From NCBI RefSeq assembly GCF_946222835.1, contig NZ_CAMIHD010000003.1, positions 103,103 to 167,102 on the forward strand: 64,000 bases of DNA. The letters run 5' to 3'. This document shows, one piece after another, positions 33,805 through 42,868 of this stretch (positions are counted from its first letter, which is position 1; the number at the start of each line of letters is the position of its first letter). Both the position numbers and the translations under genes were made by a program. The notes below the pieces were generated by a model. It did not search any database. It saw nothing but the letters and a program-made list of their open reading frames with translations, and was not told the DNA's origin. Source of the stretch: an uncultured Corynebacterium sp. (GTDB taxonomy: Bacteria; Actinomycetota; Actinomycetes; Mycobacteriales; Mycobacteriaceae).

Positions 33805-35250
33805 ATGACCGAGCAGGCAGTCCGGGCAGAAGGCGTGCAAGACGAGCACGCTCACCCGAGCGATCACTGGCTCGATGAGGTCACCGCACCCACCGGCCCG
33901 GCCTTCAGCGGGCTCAGCCGCCGCGCAATGGAATGGTTCGCGGGCCCGGCGCGCCTGTTGCGCCGCTTTTATTACTTTGCCTCCACCACCCCAGGAAAGC
34001 TTTTTACGGTCACGCTCATCCTCACCGTGGCCCTAGGCGCGGCAGGCTTATCGATGTCCCAGTCATCCGCTGCTCGCCACTCTGACCTGGATGAGCTGCT
34101 CAGCACCACCGAGCCTATGTCCAATGCGGCGCACCACCTTTATAGTTCGCTCTCGGTGGCCGATACCGTGGCCACCACCGGCTTCGTGCAGGCTGGCGTG
34201 GAATCGGAGCAAAACCACAATCGCTATAGTGAGGCCATCGATAACGCCTCCATCGCGGCCACCGAATCCGTACTAGGCACCACGCAAGATGATGGCCGAG
34301 TGCGCGAGCTGGTGACCTATATCCAGCGCGAGCTTCCCGTCTACACCGCGATGGTGGAAAAGGCCCGCTCCAATCACCGGGCGGGCAATGCGGTGGCTAA
34401 CTCCTATATGTCCAATGCCTCTGCGCTGATGCGCGAGCATATCCTGCCGGCCGCCTCCGAGCTTTTCCAGCTGACCACCGCGAAGGTCAATCAGCAGCAG
34501 CAAAAGCTCACCTCCCCACAGTGGGTGCCGCTATCCGGCCTGCTGGCCGCGCTCTTCTTCCTCGCCATGGCCCAATGGTGGCTCTGGCGCCAGACTCGCC
34601 GGCGTTTTAATCGCGGCTTTTTAACTGCCAGCGTGCTGTTGTTCCTGGCCATTTCGTGGGTAGCCCTGTCTAACCTCGCCACCTGGTCCACCGGCCACCA
34701 AGGTTTTGAGACGGCCTCGCGCCCGTGGGATTCGCTGACGGCTTCGCGGATTGAGGCGCAACAGGCGCGCACCTCTGAGACCCTGGCGCTGGTGTTGCGT
34801 TCTTCCAAGGAGGATACAATGGTGCGCTTTTCCAGTTCGATTGGCTCCATCGAAACAGCCCTGGAGGATTATGAAAAGGCCCTCAACGATGAGGACGTAG
34901 AAGTCACCGACCCAGAGCTCATCCACAGCGCACGTGCCGCCGCCGAGCAGTGGCGTGGCACCCACGAAAAACTCATTGGTGCGCTGGAGGACGGCGACTA
35001 TGACGAGGCCATCTATCAAGCCACAGCCACCGAACCCAAGGATGGCGAGATGACCGCGGCGCGCTCCTTCGACGAGCTTGACGGGGAGCTCTCCGAGCTT
35101 ATCGGCCAGGCTCGCATCGCCATGCGCAGCTACCTGGAGCGCGGCCTTACCGCCATGACTGCAGTATCTTCGGCCGTCTTCCTGCTGACCCTGTGCGCCA
35201 TTATCGCGGTGTGGCTTGGTATCCGCCCCCGATTGCAGGAGTACCTCTAA
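33805..35250 (+). CDS. glnX: GlnX membrane sensor protein
   Basis: 481 residues with four membrane helices, near 57-78, 233-255, 272-292 and 450-475. The segment between the first two, about 155 residues, is extracytoplasmic and helical; another of about 155 residues separates the last two. In C. glutamicum and mycobacteria GlnX passes the amino-acid signal sensed by GlnH across the membrane to PknG. Here glnX overlaps glnH by one base (TAATG) and glnH overlaps pknG by four, so the three are made together. Confidence 0.9.
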   Translation: MTEQAVRAEGVQDEHAHPSDHWLDEVTAPTGPAFSGLSRRAMEWFAGPARLLRRFYYFASTTPGKLFTVTLILTVALGAAGLSMSQSSAARHSDLDELLSTTEPMSNAAHHLYSSLSVADTVATTGFVQAGVESEQNHNRYSEAIDNASIAATESVLGTTQDDGRVRELVTYIQRELPVYTAMVEKARSNHRAGNAVANSYMSNASALMREHILPAASELFQLTTAKVNQQQQKLTSPQWVPLSGLLAALFFLAMAQWWLWRQTRRRFNRGFLTASVLLFLAISWVALSNLATWSTGHQGFETASRPWDSLTASRIEAQQARTSETLALVLRSSKEDTMVRFSSSIGSIETALEDYEKALNDEDVEVTDPELIHSARAAAEQWRGTHEKLIGALEDGDYDEAIYQATATEPKDGEMTAARSFDELDGELSELIGQARIAMRSYLERGLTAMTAVSSAVFLLTLCAIIAVWLGIRPRLQEYL

Positions 35251-36263
35251 TGAGCCGCCCACACGCCACCCTAGCTGCGCTCGCCTGCCTGAGCCTCGCG
35301 CTGCCGCTTGCCGCTTGCGACGTCCGCTCTACCCCGCCGCTGGAAGCGCCTGCTAAGCACGCGCTGGATTCACGGCCGGGCCCACCGCTACCGGAGGGAT
35401 CAAAAATTGAGAAGGCCGGCTCTACTTCCCCACATCGCGCTAAGGATGAAGAGCTCAAGGGAAGCTACCGGCCGGACGATAAGAAGGCGAAGGACCGGGT
35501 ACCAGACATCGTGAAGCGTGGCCGCCTCATCGTGGGCGTGGACCGCTCCAATAACCTGATGAGCTACCGCGATGCCGCCACCGGAGATGTGCGCGGCTTT
35601 GAGGTGGACATAGCCCGCGAAATCGCCCGCGATATTTTCGGTGATCCGAATAAGGTGGATTTCCGCTTCGTGGAATCTTCCGAACGCGTCGATGCCCTCA
35701 ATGCCGGCACAGTGGACATGATTGTGCGCACCATGACCATTAGCCCAGAGCGCGAGCGCGAGGTTGCCTTTTCTATCCCCTATATGAGCACCGAAACCCG
35801 CATGTTGGTGCTGACTAGCTCTGGGATGAAATCGATCGAAGATACCGCCGGAAAAACCCTTTGCGGTGTTGGGGGTTCCACCGCGCTGGAGACCATACGC
35901 GCCCACGCCCCCAAGGCCGATATCTTGGTTACCCGTTCCTGGGGAGACTGTCTCATGGCGCTGCAGCTTAACCAGGCAGATGCCATCGTCGTCGATGATG
36001 CCCTGCTTTCCGGCATGGCCGCTCAAGACTCTTATACCTCGATCGTGGGCGAGCCCCTGGAGACCGAAAATTACGGTGTGGCCGTGCGCCGCCCCAGCAA
36101 GCAGCACAACACCCGCCCGCTACTGCGCCAAGTCAATTCCACGCTAGAGCGCATTCGCCGTAATGGCACGTGGTCCAAAATCTTTAATGAGTGGCTGGGC
36201 ACCTACCTGGAAGAGCCCACACTGCCGGCCGGCAAGTACATCGAGGAGGACGCTAAGTCATGA
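35250..36263 (+). CDS. glnH: GlnH amino-acid-binding lipoprotein
   Basis: 337 residues. Lipobox LPLAAC with the lipidated Cys at ~24 after a hydrophobic signal. The mature part is a type II periplasmic amino-acid-binding domain (LIVGVDRSNNLMSYRDA, GFEVDIAREIARDIFGDP, TMTISPERER). In related species it binds Asp/Glu (or their amides) outside the membrane and works as the sensor for GlnX and PknG rather than as part of an ABC importer. The start is set at the ATG overlapping the glnX stop. Confidence 0.92.
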   Translation: MSRPHATLAALACLSLALPLAACDVRSTPPLEAPAKHALDSRPGPPLPEGSKIEKAGSTSPHRAKDEELKGSYRPDDKKAKDRVPDIVKRGRLIVGVDRSNNLMSYRDAATGDVRGFEVDIAREIARDIFGDPNKVDFRFVESSERVDALNAGTVDMIVRTMTISPEREREVAFSIPYMSTETRMLVLTSSGMKSIEDTAGKTLCGVGGSTALETIRAHAPKADILVTRSWGDCLMALQLNQADAIVVDDALLSGMAAQDSYTSIVGEPLETENYGVAVRRPSKQHNTRPLLRQVNSTLERIRRNGTWSKIFNEWLGTYLEEPTLPAGKYIEEDAKS

Positions 36264-38830
36264 GCCATAACCCGAACTTCAGCGATGACGAGCTCGAGTA
36301 CATCGAGCCCGAAAACCTCGATACCCAACGCGACTTCCGCCAGCCCACCAATGCGGCCAACTCCGCGCAAGAGCCTGATGCGCTTGGCGATGCCCCCTCG
36401 GACGACGGCCCAGCCACCGCCGCCGTTCCCTTCGACCCGTTTGGGGACGAGGACGAAGAAGGAACCGCGGCCGTGGCCTTTGATCCCTTCGCGGACGAGG
36501 AGTTCGGAGAGGAAACCGGCACCGCTGCTGTGGCTTTCGATCCGTTCGCGGACGAGGATGAAGATGGCGACGGTTCCATCGACCCAGACCATATCTCCAG
36601 CTTGCTGGCGGACCTAGACAATATCCGCGCCCGGCGCGAACAACAACGGGCGCAAAAGTCCCAAGAGGACTCCTCACAGCGCTCGCGGCGCCGCGCACTC
36701 AATACCTTCCGCGAACGCCGCGGCACCCACCGCACCGAGCGCCGCGTGGCCGATGGCATGGTGCGCCTGCCCTTTATCACCCCGTCCGAACCCACCGATG
36801 CCCTGATCGATCCGGCCGAGAAAACCGCCGGCAAAAAGATCCCGCCGCCGCAGCTGCGGCCCGGTGACGTGGTGGCCGGCCAATACGAAATCTTGGGCGT
36901 TATCGCCCACGGCGGCATGGGCTGGATTTACCTGGCCAATGACCACTTTGTCTCCGGAAGAGTGGTGGTTCTCAAAGGTATGCAGGCCCAAAAATCGGCC
37001 GATGAAACGGCCGCTGCGGTGGCCGAACGCGAGTTCCTCGCGGATATTACCCACCCCGGTATCGTCAAGATTTTCAACTTCATCGATGACGAGCGAGTGC
37101 CCGGTGGTTTTATTGTCATGGAGTACGTCGGCGGGCCGTCGCTAAGAAGCAGGCGCAAAAAGCAACCCGATAAACTCCTGCCTGTTGATATCGCCATCGC
37201 CTATATCCTGGAAATCCTGCCTGCGCTGGAATACCTGCATTCGCGCGGGGTGGTCTACAACGACCTTAAGCCCGATAACATCATCGTCACCGAGGACCAG
37301 GTCAAGCTCATTGATTTGGGAGCGGTTTCCGGAATCGGCGCCTTTGGTTATATCTACGGCACCAAGGGTTACCAGGCCCCAGAGGTAGCCACCGAAGGGC
37401 CCTCCATCGCCAGCGATATCTACACCATCGGCCGCACCCTGGCCGCGCTCTGCCTCAAGCTGCCTACTGAGGACGGCGTCTATCAGCCCGGCATCCCTAC
37501 CCCCACCGAGGAGCCAGAGCTGCGCCGCTTCCTCTCGCTGTACCGCCTGCTACAGCGCGCCACCGACCCGGACCCAAAGCGCCGCTTTACCTCCATCAAA
37601 GAGCTGCGCACCCAGCTCTACGGGGTTTTACGCGAGGTCATTGCCATCCGCGACGGCCTCCAATACCCTTCCCAGCACTCGCTCTTTTCGCCGCAACGTA
37701 CCACCTTTGGCACCAAACACCTGGTCTTTCGCACCGACCAGCTTATCGACGGCATCGATCGCACCGTCCAAATCACCGCCCCCGAGGTCGTCTCCGCGCT
37801 GCCCACCCCACTGCTGGACCGCGACGATGTGGGCGCCGGCCTCCTCCAGGGTGCATCCTATGCTGAGCCACAGGAAGCCCTGGAGACCCTCCGCCAGGCC
37901 ATGCAGACGCCCGAGTACGAGCACTCCGCCGAAATCCCGCTGGGCGTGGTCCGCTCCATGATTGACCTGGGCTATACCGGCCAGGCCCGCCAGTGGCTAA
38001 GCTCCATCGAAGACCGCCTTGGCCAAGATTGGCGTTTCCAGTGGTACGCCGGCATTACTGAGTTGCTTCACGATGACTACCGCGACGCGCAAAAATACTT
38101 CTCTACCGTCCTCGACCTCCTGCCAGGCGAGGCGGCCCCCAAGCTCGCCATCGCCGCCATCAACGAGCTCATTCTGCAGCAGCTCGATTACATCGATACT
38201 TCTCTCATTGACCCCACCGTGGCCCGCGCCTGCTCCAATATGCACTCCACCCTGGCAGATCTCCCCAACTCCGCTTTTGAGGGTCAACCCGAAATTTGGA
38301 ACCACATCACGGAGGACCCGGCCGCACTGCGTTTTAACTCCATGCGCCTCTACGGAATCGTGTGGTCTACCAACCCCACCACCGTCTCCTCCTCTTTTGG
38401 CCTCGCCCGCCAGCTGCGCGCCGAAGGCCAGGTGGAGGTGGCTGTCGTAGTTCTAGACAAAGTTCCCAATGCCTCGCGCCACTACCGCATGGCCCGCTTA
38501 ACAACGATCCTCCAGCTCATCGTCCACGACCTTTCCGAATCCCGCATTCGCCGCGCTGCCCGCCGCCTCGAAGAGATCCCCACCAACGAGCCGCGCTTCC
38601 TGCAGATCAAGATCGCCGTCATTTCCGCTGGCCTGAACTTCCTGCGCAACGCGGATCTTTCCCGCGCCGCCTCCCCCAACGATCTCTTCGAGTACGCCTT
38701 CACCCAGCGCGGCCTGCGTACCGGCCTGTCCGAGACCCTCCGTGCCCTCGCCCGCCAGGCACCATTTAGCCGCCACCGCTACGCCCTCGTGGACCTTGCC
38801 AACCAGGTCCGGCCCGTCACTACCTTCTAA
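36260..38830 (+). CDS. pknG: Ser/Thr protein kinase PknG
   Basis: 856 residues, soluble. An acidic disordered N terminus (1-105) carries three copies of TAAVxFDPFxDE (Thr at 53, 69, 88). The kinase domain has GxxAHGGMGWIYLA, VVLKGM (ATP Lys), VVYNDLKPDNI and LIDLGAVS; the usual HRD is YND, as in PknG. A TPR region follows and the protein ends YALVDLANQVRPVTTF like M. tuberculosis PknG. There are no CxxCG pairs before the kinase, so the rubredoxin domain of the mycobacterial enzyme is missing. It phosphorylates OdhI, releasing 2-oxoglutarate dehydrogenase from inhibition. Confidence 0.96.
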   Translation: MSHNPNFSDDELEYIEPENLDTQRDFRQPTNAANSAQEPDALGDAPSDDGPATAAVPFDPFGDEDEEGTAAVAFDPFADEEFGEETGTAAVAFDPFADEDEDGDGSIDPDHISSLLADLDNIRARREQQRAQKSQEDSSQRSRRRALNTFRERRGTHRTERRVADGMVRLPFITPSEPTDALIDPAEKTAGKKIPPPQLRPGDVVAGQYEILGVIAHGGMGWIYLANDHFVSGRVVVLKGMQAQKSADETAAAVAEREFLADITHPGIVKIFNFIDDERVPGGFIVMEYVGGPSLRSRRKKQPDKLLPVDIAIAYILEILPALEYLHSRGVVYNDLKPDNIIVTEDQVKLIDLGAVSGIGAFGYIYGTKGYQAPEVATEGPSIASDIYTIGRTLAALCLKLPTEDGVYQPGIPTPTEEPELRRFLSLYRLLQRATDPDPKRRFTSIKELRTQLYGVLREVIAIRDGLQYPSQHSLFSPQRTTFGTKHLVFRTDQLIDGIDRTVQITAPEVVSALPTPLLDRDDVGAGLLQGASYAEPQEALETLRQAMQTPEYEHSAEIPLGVVRSMIDLGYTGQARQWLSSIEDRLGQDWRFQWYAGITELLHDDYRDAQKYFSTVLDLLPGEAAPKLAIAAINELILQQLDYIDTSLIDPTVARACSNMHSTLADLPNSAFEGQPEIWNHITEDPAALRFNSMRLYGIVWSTNPTTVSSSFGLARQLRAEGQVEVAVVVLDKVPNASRHYRMARLTTILQLIVHDLSESRIRRAARRLEEIPTNEPRFLQIKIAVISAGLNFLRNADLSRAASPNDLFEYAFTQRGLRTGLSETLRALARQAPFSRHRYALVDLANQVRPVTTF

Positions 38831-38916
38831 TCGCTACACAGGCACGTACAGCCCCCACAAGCGGCAATCCTCTAAGCCATCCTGCACTGTAGGAATCAGA
38901 CGACACTTTTGAAAAT

Positions 38917-39471
38917 TTAAGAACGAAGCATTTTGACTGCCTCCGGCGTTCCCGATAACGACAATGCCTGTAGGACCTCGTCCACACTTCGCGGCGGCTT
39001 TTGAAAAGCGGCAGCCGCGTCCTCAATCGATTGCTGCACAATCGCGGGCGAGGAAGCGATTAGCTCGCACAAAAACTCATCGGCACTCTGCCGCCTGATG
39101 CCAAAACCATCAAGGATGGAACAAGGAAAGTCTTTTATATTTTCAGTAATGATACTTTGAGCACCACAACTAATTGCTGCCGCTAGGACATGCCTGTCGT
39201 TCGGATCTGGTAACCATAGGTCATCGATTAATTCCTCGTATTCAGTCACAAGACAGTCCTCGACCGCTAAACACATCAATCTACGGGTCCGGCATAAATT
39301 TTTAGGGTTTAAATCGGGGCGATTGCGCTGCAAATTAAAGAAGACTTCATCTAGGATTCTCTCCGTCCATCGGGCCCGGAATACACCGCTACCAGCCACC
39401 CTTATCAGGAGAACACGGAGCATGCTCGGGTAGAGCACATTGGCGTCATAAACTACCGTCAACCACCCCAC
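38917..39471 (-). CDS. PIN-domain toxin of a toxin-antitoxin pair
   Basis: 184 residues. PIN features: first Asp in VVYDANVLYPS, Glu in ILDEVFFNL, the Asp pair in LPDPNDRHVLAAAI and the strand SIITENIKDFP. Such proteins are metal-dependent RNases. The GTG start overlaps the antitoxin stop by one base (TAGTG), so translation is coupled. Base composition is clearly poorer in G+C than pknG and ackA on either side, which suggests recent transfer. The C-terminal ~50 residues are an added helical part. Confidence 0.85.
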   Translation of the reverse strand: MGWLTVVYDANVLYPSMLRVLLIRVAGSGVFRARWTERILDEVFFNLQRNRPDLNPKNLCRTRRLMCLAVEDCLVTEYEELIDDLWLPDPNDRHVLAAAISCGAQSIITENIKDFPCSILDGFGIRRQSADEFLCELIASSPAIVQQSIEDAAAAFQKPPRSVDEVLQALSLSGTPEAVKMLRS

Positions 39472-39917
39472 TAATAAAGCTCCAGGTCCTCCGATAAGGC
39501 TGTCAGTTCAGCTACGGCACGGCGCTGAATGGTGTCTCTTTCATTCTTGTAATTCTGCAGATCCGCAAGTCTCACGCGACGATGAGAACCAACTTTGTAG
39601 CCGGGAAGGCTTCCTTCATCAATGAGCTTTACAACGTGTGGCCGCGAAACATTGAGATAGTCTGCTGCCTGTTGCGTGGTGAATTCGGATTCCTCGGCCA
39701 CCACGCGGACTGATTTCCCTGCCACCTCGATGGCGAGAACTTTCTGTAGGGTTTCGGCGATCTCTCGTGGAATTGGGACTATTTGCTCGGTTCCTTGCAC
39801 AAATATATCCACTGGTGCCGGTGAATCTTCTACCTCCAACACAGAATTGAGTCTTAATAAGGTCTCTTCTGCTCGGCTGATATCCCGAGTTGACTCGTCA
39901 TTTTGCAAATCCTTCAT
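39471..39917 (-). CDS. Excisionase-type HTH antitoxin
   Basis: 148 residues with a MerR/excisionase-type helix-turn-helix at about 78-125 (EFTTQQAADYLNVSRPHVVKLIDEGSLPGYKVGSHRRVRLADL). The N-terminal half is acidic. Together with the PIN gene downstream it makes a two-gene toxin-antitoxin module; antitoxins of this type bind their own promoter. It could also be read as a small DNA-binding regulator, but the overlap with the PIN gene makes the antitoxin role likely. Confidence 0.82.
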   Translation of the reverse strand: MKDLQNDESTRDISRAEETLLRLNSVLEVEDSPAPVDIFVQGTEQIVPIPREIAETLQKVLAIEVAGKSVRVVAEESEFTTQQAADYLNVSRPHVVKLIDEGSLPGYKVGSHRRVRLADLQNYKNERDTIQRRAVAELTALSEDLELY

Positions 39918-39978
39918 ACCCTCACCCTACAGAATAAACGCAATAACCGAAACGCTTGCTGTAATAGGTACAGAGATC

Positions 39979-40018
39979 AAAACGAGGCGTGCGGTCACTT
40001 GTGGATCGCACGCCTCTC
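39979..40018 (-). terminator. Rho-independent terminator after ackA
   Basis: Perfect 10-bp stem GAGGCGTGCG/CGCACGCCTC (39984-39993 with 40007-40016), 13-nt loop, then GTTTTG on the minus strand. It also insulates the toxin-antitoxin pair from ackA. Confidence 0.85.
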
Positions 40019-40054
40019 GTTCACATTCCAGCTTCTAGCTGGACGCGAGATTCT

Positions 40055-41278
40055 CTACTTGTAGAGGCCAGCCTCACGCGCCATAGCAGCGATTTCGGCG
40101 GACTTCTGAGCGATAGCCAGCTCCTCATTGGTCGGGACAACAAATACCTTGACTGGGGAGTCATCGGTAGAAATCATGCGCGGCTCATCGGAACGCACCA
40201 AGTTGCGTTCCTTATCAAAGTCAATGCCGTACATATCCAGGTTGTAGAGGGAATCCTGGCGGACCTCGGTATCGTTTTCACCTACGCCGGCGGTGAAGGT
40301 GATGGCATCAACGCGGCCGAGGGAAATCATATAAGAACCGATGAAGCGGCGTAGCTGGTGGATGTAGATATTATAGGCCAGCCAGGCATCCTGGTCCTCG
40401 TTATCAATGCGCTCGCGCAGCGTACGGAAGTCATTGACGCCGGCGATGCCCTTGACACCGGATTGCTTATTGAGCAAGGTGTCAATCTCGTCCACACTCA
40501 TGCCCGCCTCGCGGACGAGGTGGAAAATGATACCCGGATCAATGTCACCGGAACGAGTACCCATAGCCAGGCCTGCCAACGGGGTAAGGCCCATCGAGGT
40601 ATCGATAGCGCGGCCGTTGCGGATAGCCGCTGCAGAAGCACCGTTGCCCAGGTGAAGGGTGATCTGGTGGGTGTGCATCGGGTCGCGCCCCAAGAGACCT
40701 GGCACCTGCTGGGAGACGAACTCATGGGAGGTGCCGTGGAAGCCGTAGCGGCGGATATCGTACTTGGAGGCCACCTCATTATTGATGGCGTAGAGTGCGG
40801 CAGCCGGCGGCAGGGTATTGAAGAAGGCGGTATCGAAGACGGCAACGTGCGGAATATCCGGCAGCATCTTGCGGGCCACGCGGATGCCGTCCAGGTTGGC
40901 CGGGTTGTGCAGCGGAGCCAGCGGGATGAGGTCTTCAATCATGGACTCAATCTGGTCCACGATGAGCTGTGGCTCGGAGAAGAGGCGGCCGCCGTGAACA
41001 ACACGGTGACCAACGGCGATAACATCCACGTCGGTCGGGCCAACGTTGTGCTCGCTCATGATGGCAAAAGCGCGCTCGAGGCCGAAGGAGTGAGTAGGGA
41101 TTTCCAGCTCTTCCTTGTACTTCTCACCACCGGTCTTGACGGTGACGGCGCCGAGGGGCTCGCCAACCTGCTCGACCAAACCAGAGACCAGCGGGGTATC
41201 CGTGGCGCTGGACTCGGGATCGACCAGCTGGAATTTAACGGAGGAAGAACCTGAGTTAAGGACCAGAACGTATGACAT
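40055..41278 (-). CDS. ackA: Acetate kinase
   Basis: 407 residues, full length. Family motifs: VLVLNSGSSSVKFQL at the N terminus, GHRVVHGG, FDTAFFNTLPP, YGFHGTSHEFV, HLGNGASAAAI and AITFTAGVGEND. It makes acetyl phosphate from acetate and ATP, or the reverse. It begins on the base before the pta stop region, so pta-ackA is one operon, as in C. glutamicum, where it serves acetate uptake and overflow. Confidence 0.97.
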   Translation of the reverse strand: MSYVLVLNSGSSSVKFQLVDPESSATDTPLVSGLVEQVGEPLGAVTVKTGGEKYKEELEIPTHSFGLERAFAIMSEHNVGPTDVDVIAVGHRVVHGGRLFSEPQLIVDQIESMIEDLIPLAPLHNPANLDGIRVARKMLPDIPHVAVFDTAFFNTLPPAAALYAINNEVASKYDIRRYGFHGTSHEFVSQQVPGLLGRDPMHTHQITLHLGNGASAAAIRNGRAIDTSMGLTPLAGLAMGTRSGDIDPGIIFHLVREAGMSVDEIDTLLNKQSGVKGIAGVNDFRTLRERIDNEDQDAWLAYNIYIHQLRRFIGSYMISLGRVDAITFTAGVGENDTEVRQDSLYNLDMYGIDFDKERNLVRSDEPRMISTDDSPVKVFVVPTNEELAIAQKSAEIAAMAREAGLYK

Positions 41279-42640
41279 TTATTTTTCTCCAGCCTGAATA
41301 GCGGTGATTGCAACGGTGTTGATGATGTCCGGAACGGTCGCACCACGCGACAAGTCATTAACCGGCTTGTTCAGGCCCTGCAGGATGGGGCCTACAGCGA
41401 GCGCACCGCCGGTGCGCTGTGCGGTCTTGTAGCCAATATTGCCGGCCTCAAGATCCGGGAAGACGAAAACATTTGCCTGACCGGCAACCTCAGAATTCGG
41501 CATCTTCTTAGCCGCAACTCCTGGGTCGCAGGCGGCGTCGAACTGCAGCGGGCCATCCACCTTGACGGAGGAATCCAGCTTCTTGGCTGCTTCGACGGCG
41601 GCCACCGCACGGTCGACGTCCGGACCGGAGCCGGAGGTGCCGGAGGAGTAGGACAGCATGGCCACGCGCGGGTCGATGCCGAACTGGGAGGCGGTCTGTG
41701 CGGAGACGATGGCAATCTCGCCCAGCTGCTCGGCGGTGGGGTTCGGGTTGACGGCGCAGTCACCGAAGGCCCACAGGCGGCCGCGCATGACCATCAGGAA
41801 GATGGAAGAGACCACGGAGGCATTCGGCTTGGTCTTGATGATCTGGAAGGAAGGCTTAATGGTGTGCGCGGTGGTGTGAGCAGCGCCGGAGACCATGCCA
41901 TCGGCTAAGCCCTTGTGCACCATCATGGTGGCGAAGTAGGAGATGTCCTGCATCGTCTCGCGAGCCTGCTCGAGGGTAACGCCCTTCTTCTTGCGCAGCT
42001 CAGCAAAGTCAGCGGCGAATTCCTCTGCCAGTGGGGACTCGAGGTGATTGATGATATCGGCGCCAGATAGGTCGAGCTTGAGCTCTGCGGCGCGGGCCTT
42101 GATATCGGCCTCGTTGCCCAGGATGGTCAGCTTGGCAACCTTATCGCGCAGCAGCACGTGGGCGGCCTCGAGGATGCGGTCATCGTCGCCCTCTGGCAGG
42201 ACGATGTGTGCACCTGCAGCGCGGGCCTGGTCAATAAGCTGCTTCTGGAAGAGGTCTGCGGACATGACCGGGGAGACGTCGCCAAGCGAGGCAAGGGCGC
42301 CCGGAACCGCTTCCAAGTCAGTGAAGATGCCAGCGACGGTGGCACCCAAGGATTCCGCATTGTGTTGCGCAAGCTCGCCGGTGCGCTGCGGTGCACCGGA
42401 AATGATGGCTAGCGGCAGGCCAAGGGCGGCAGCTACTTCGGCATCGAAGGCGATATCGCCGGTGCCCTGCGCCACGATATTCTCAGCGGCGGGAGCCTCA
42501 GCAAGTACGGCGGCGACGGTGGCATCGAAGTCTTCGAGGCGGATGAACTCCGCGCCCAGTTCTTGTGCCAGGGCCGGCACGTCGAAGCCATCGAAGCCCC
42601 GGCCAATAGCGCTAATAACTGCGGAATGGGATGCAGACAT
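41279..42640 (-). CDS. pta: Phosphate acetyltransferase
   Basis: 453 residues. The C-terminal PTA_PTB domain is clear (VLPEGDDDRILEAAHVLL, YSSGTSGSGPDVDRAV, GPLQFDAACDP, NVFVFPDLEAGNIGYK). The N-terminal ~120 residues are a short, degenerate version of the P-loop-like domain of long Pta enzymes. It converts acetyl-CoA and phosphate to acetyl phosphate. GAAAGG is upstream of the ATG. The 228-bp divergent spacer to fprA should hold its promoter; I could not pick out RamA/RamB sites with confidence. Confidence 0.95.
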   Translation of the reverse strand: MSASHSAVISAIGRGFDGFDVPALAQELGAEFIRLEDFDATVAAVLAEAPAAENIVAQGTGDIAFDAEVAAALGLPLAIISGAPQRTGELAQHNAESLGATVAGIFTDLEAVPGALASLGDVSPVMSADLFQKQLIDQARAAGAHIVLPEGDDDRILEAAHVLLRDKVAKLTILGNEADIKARAAELKLDLSGADIINHLESPLAEEFAADFAELRKKKGVTLEQARETMQDISYFATMMVHKGLADGMVSGAAHTTAHTIKPSFQIIKTKPNASVVSSIFLMVMRGRLWAFGDCAVNPNPTAEQLGEIAIVSAQTASQFGIDPRVAMLSYSSGTSGSGPDVDRAVAAVEAAKKLDSSVKVDGPLQFDAACDPGVAAKKMPNSEVAGQANVFVFPDLEAGNIGYKTAQRTGGALAVGPILQGLNKPVNDLSRGATVPDIINTVAITAIQAGEK

Positions 42641-42868
42641 GCAAATTACCTTTCATTCACGGTCACTTGAACACAATTAACGCGCGTCATAACTTCATGT
42701 CATACGTCACAGTTATTAACACGCGGTGACTATTCCACTGTACGCGATTTACCCCCTCCTATGCCCTATCGTGACCTCCCTAAACTGGGGTTAGTAATGC
42801 TGTGGTTTTTATCGCATAGTGACCGCGTAGAATATGCAGCACAACGAAAGAAAGGACACCCTAAGCAC

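Noticed and set aside
42641..42868. Possible GlxR- or RamA-like sites between pta and fprA
   Set aside because: The TGTCA-N4-TCACA match and the CCCC runs deviate from the known spacing or are too short to separate from chance.
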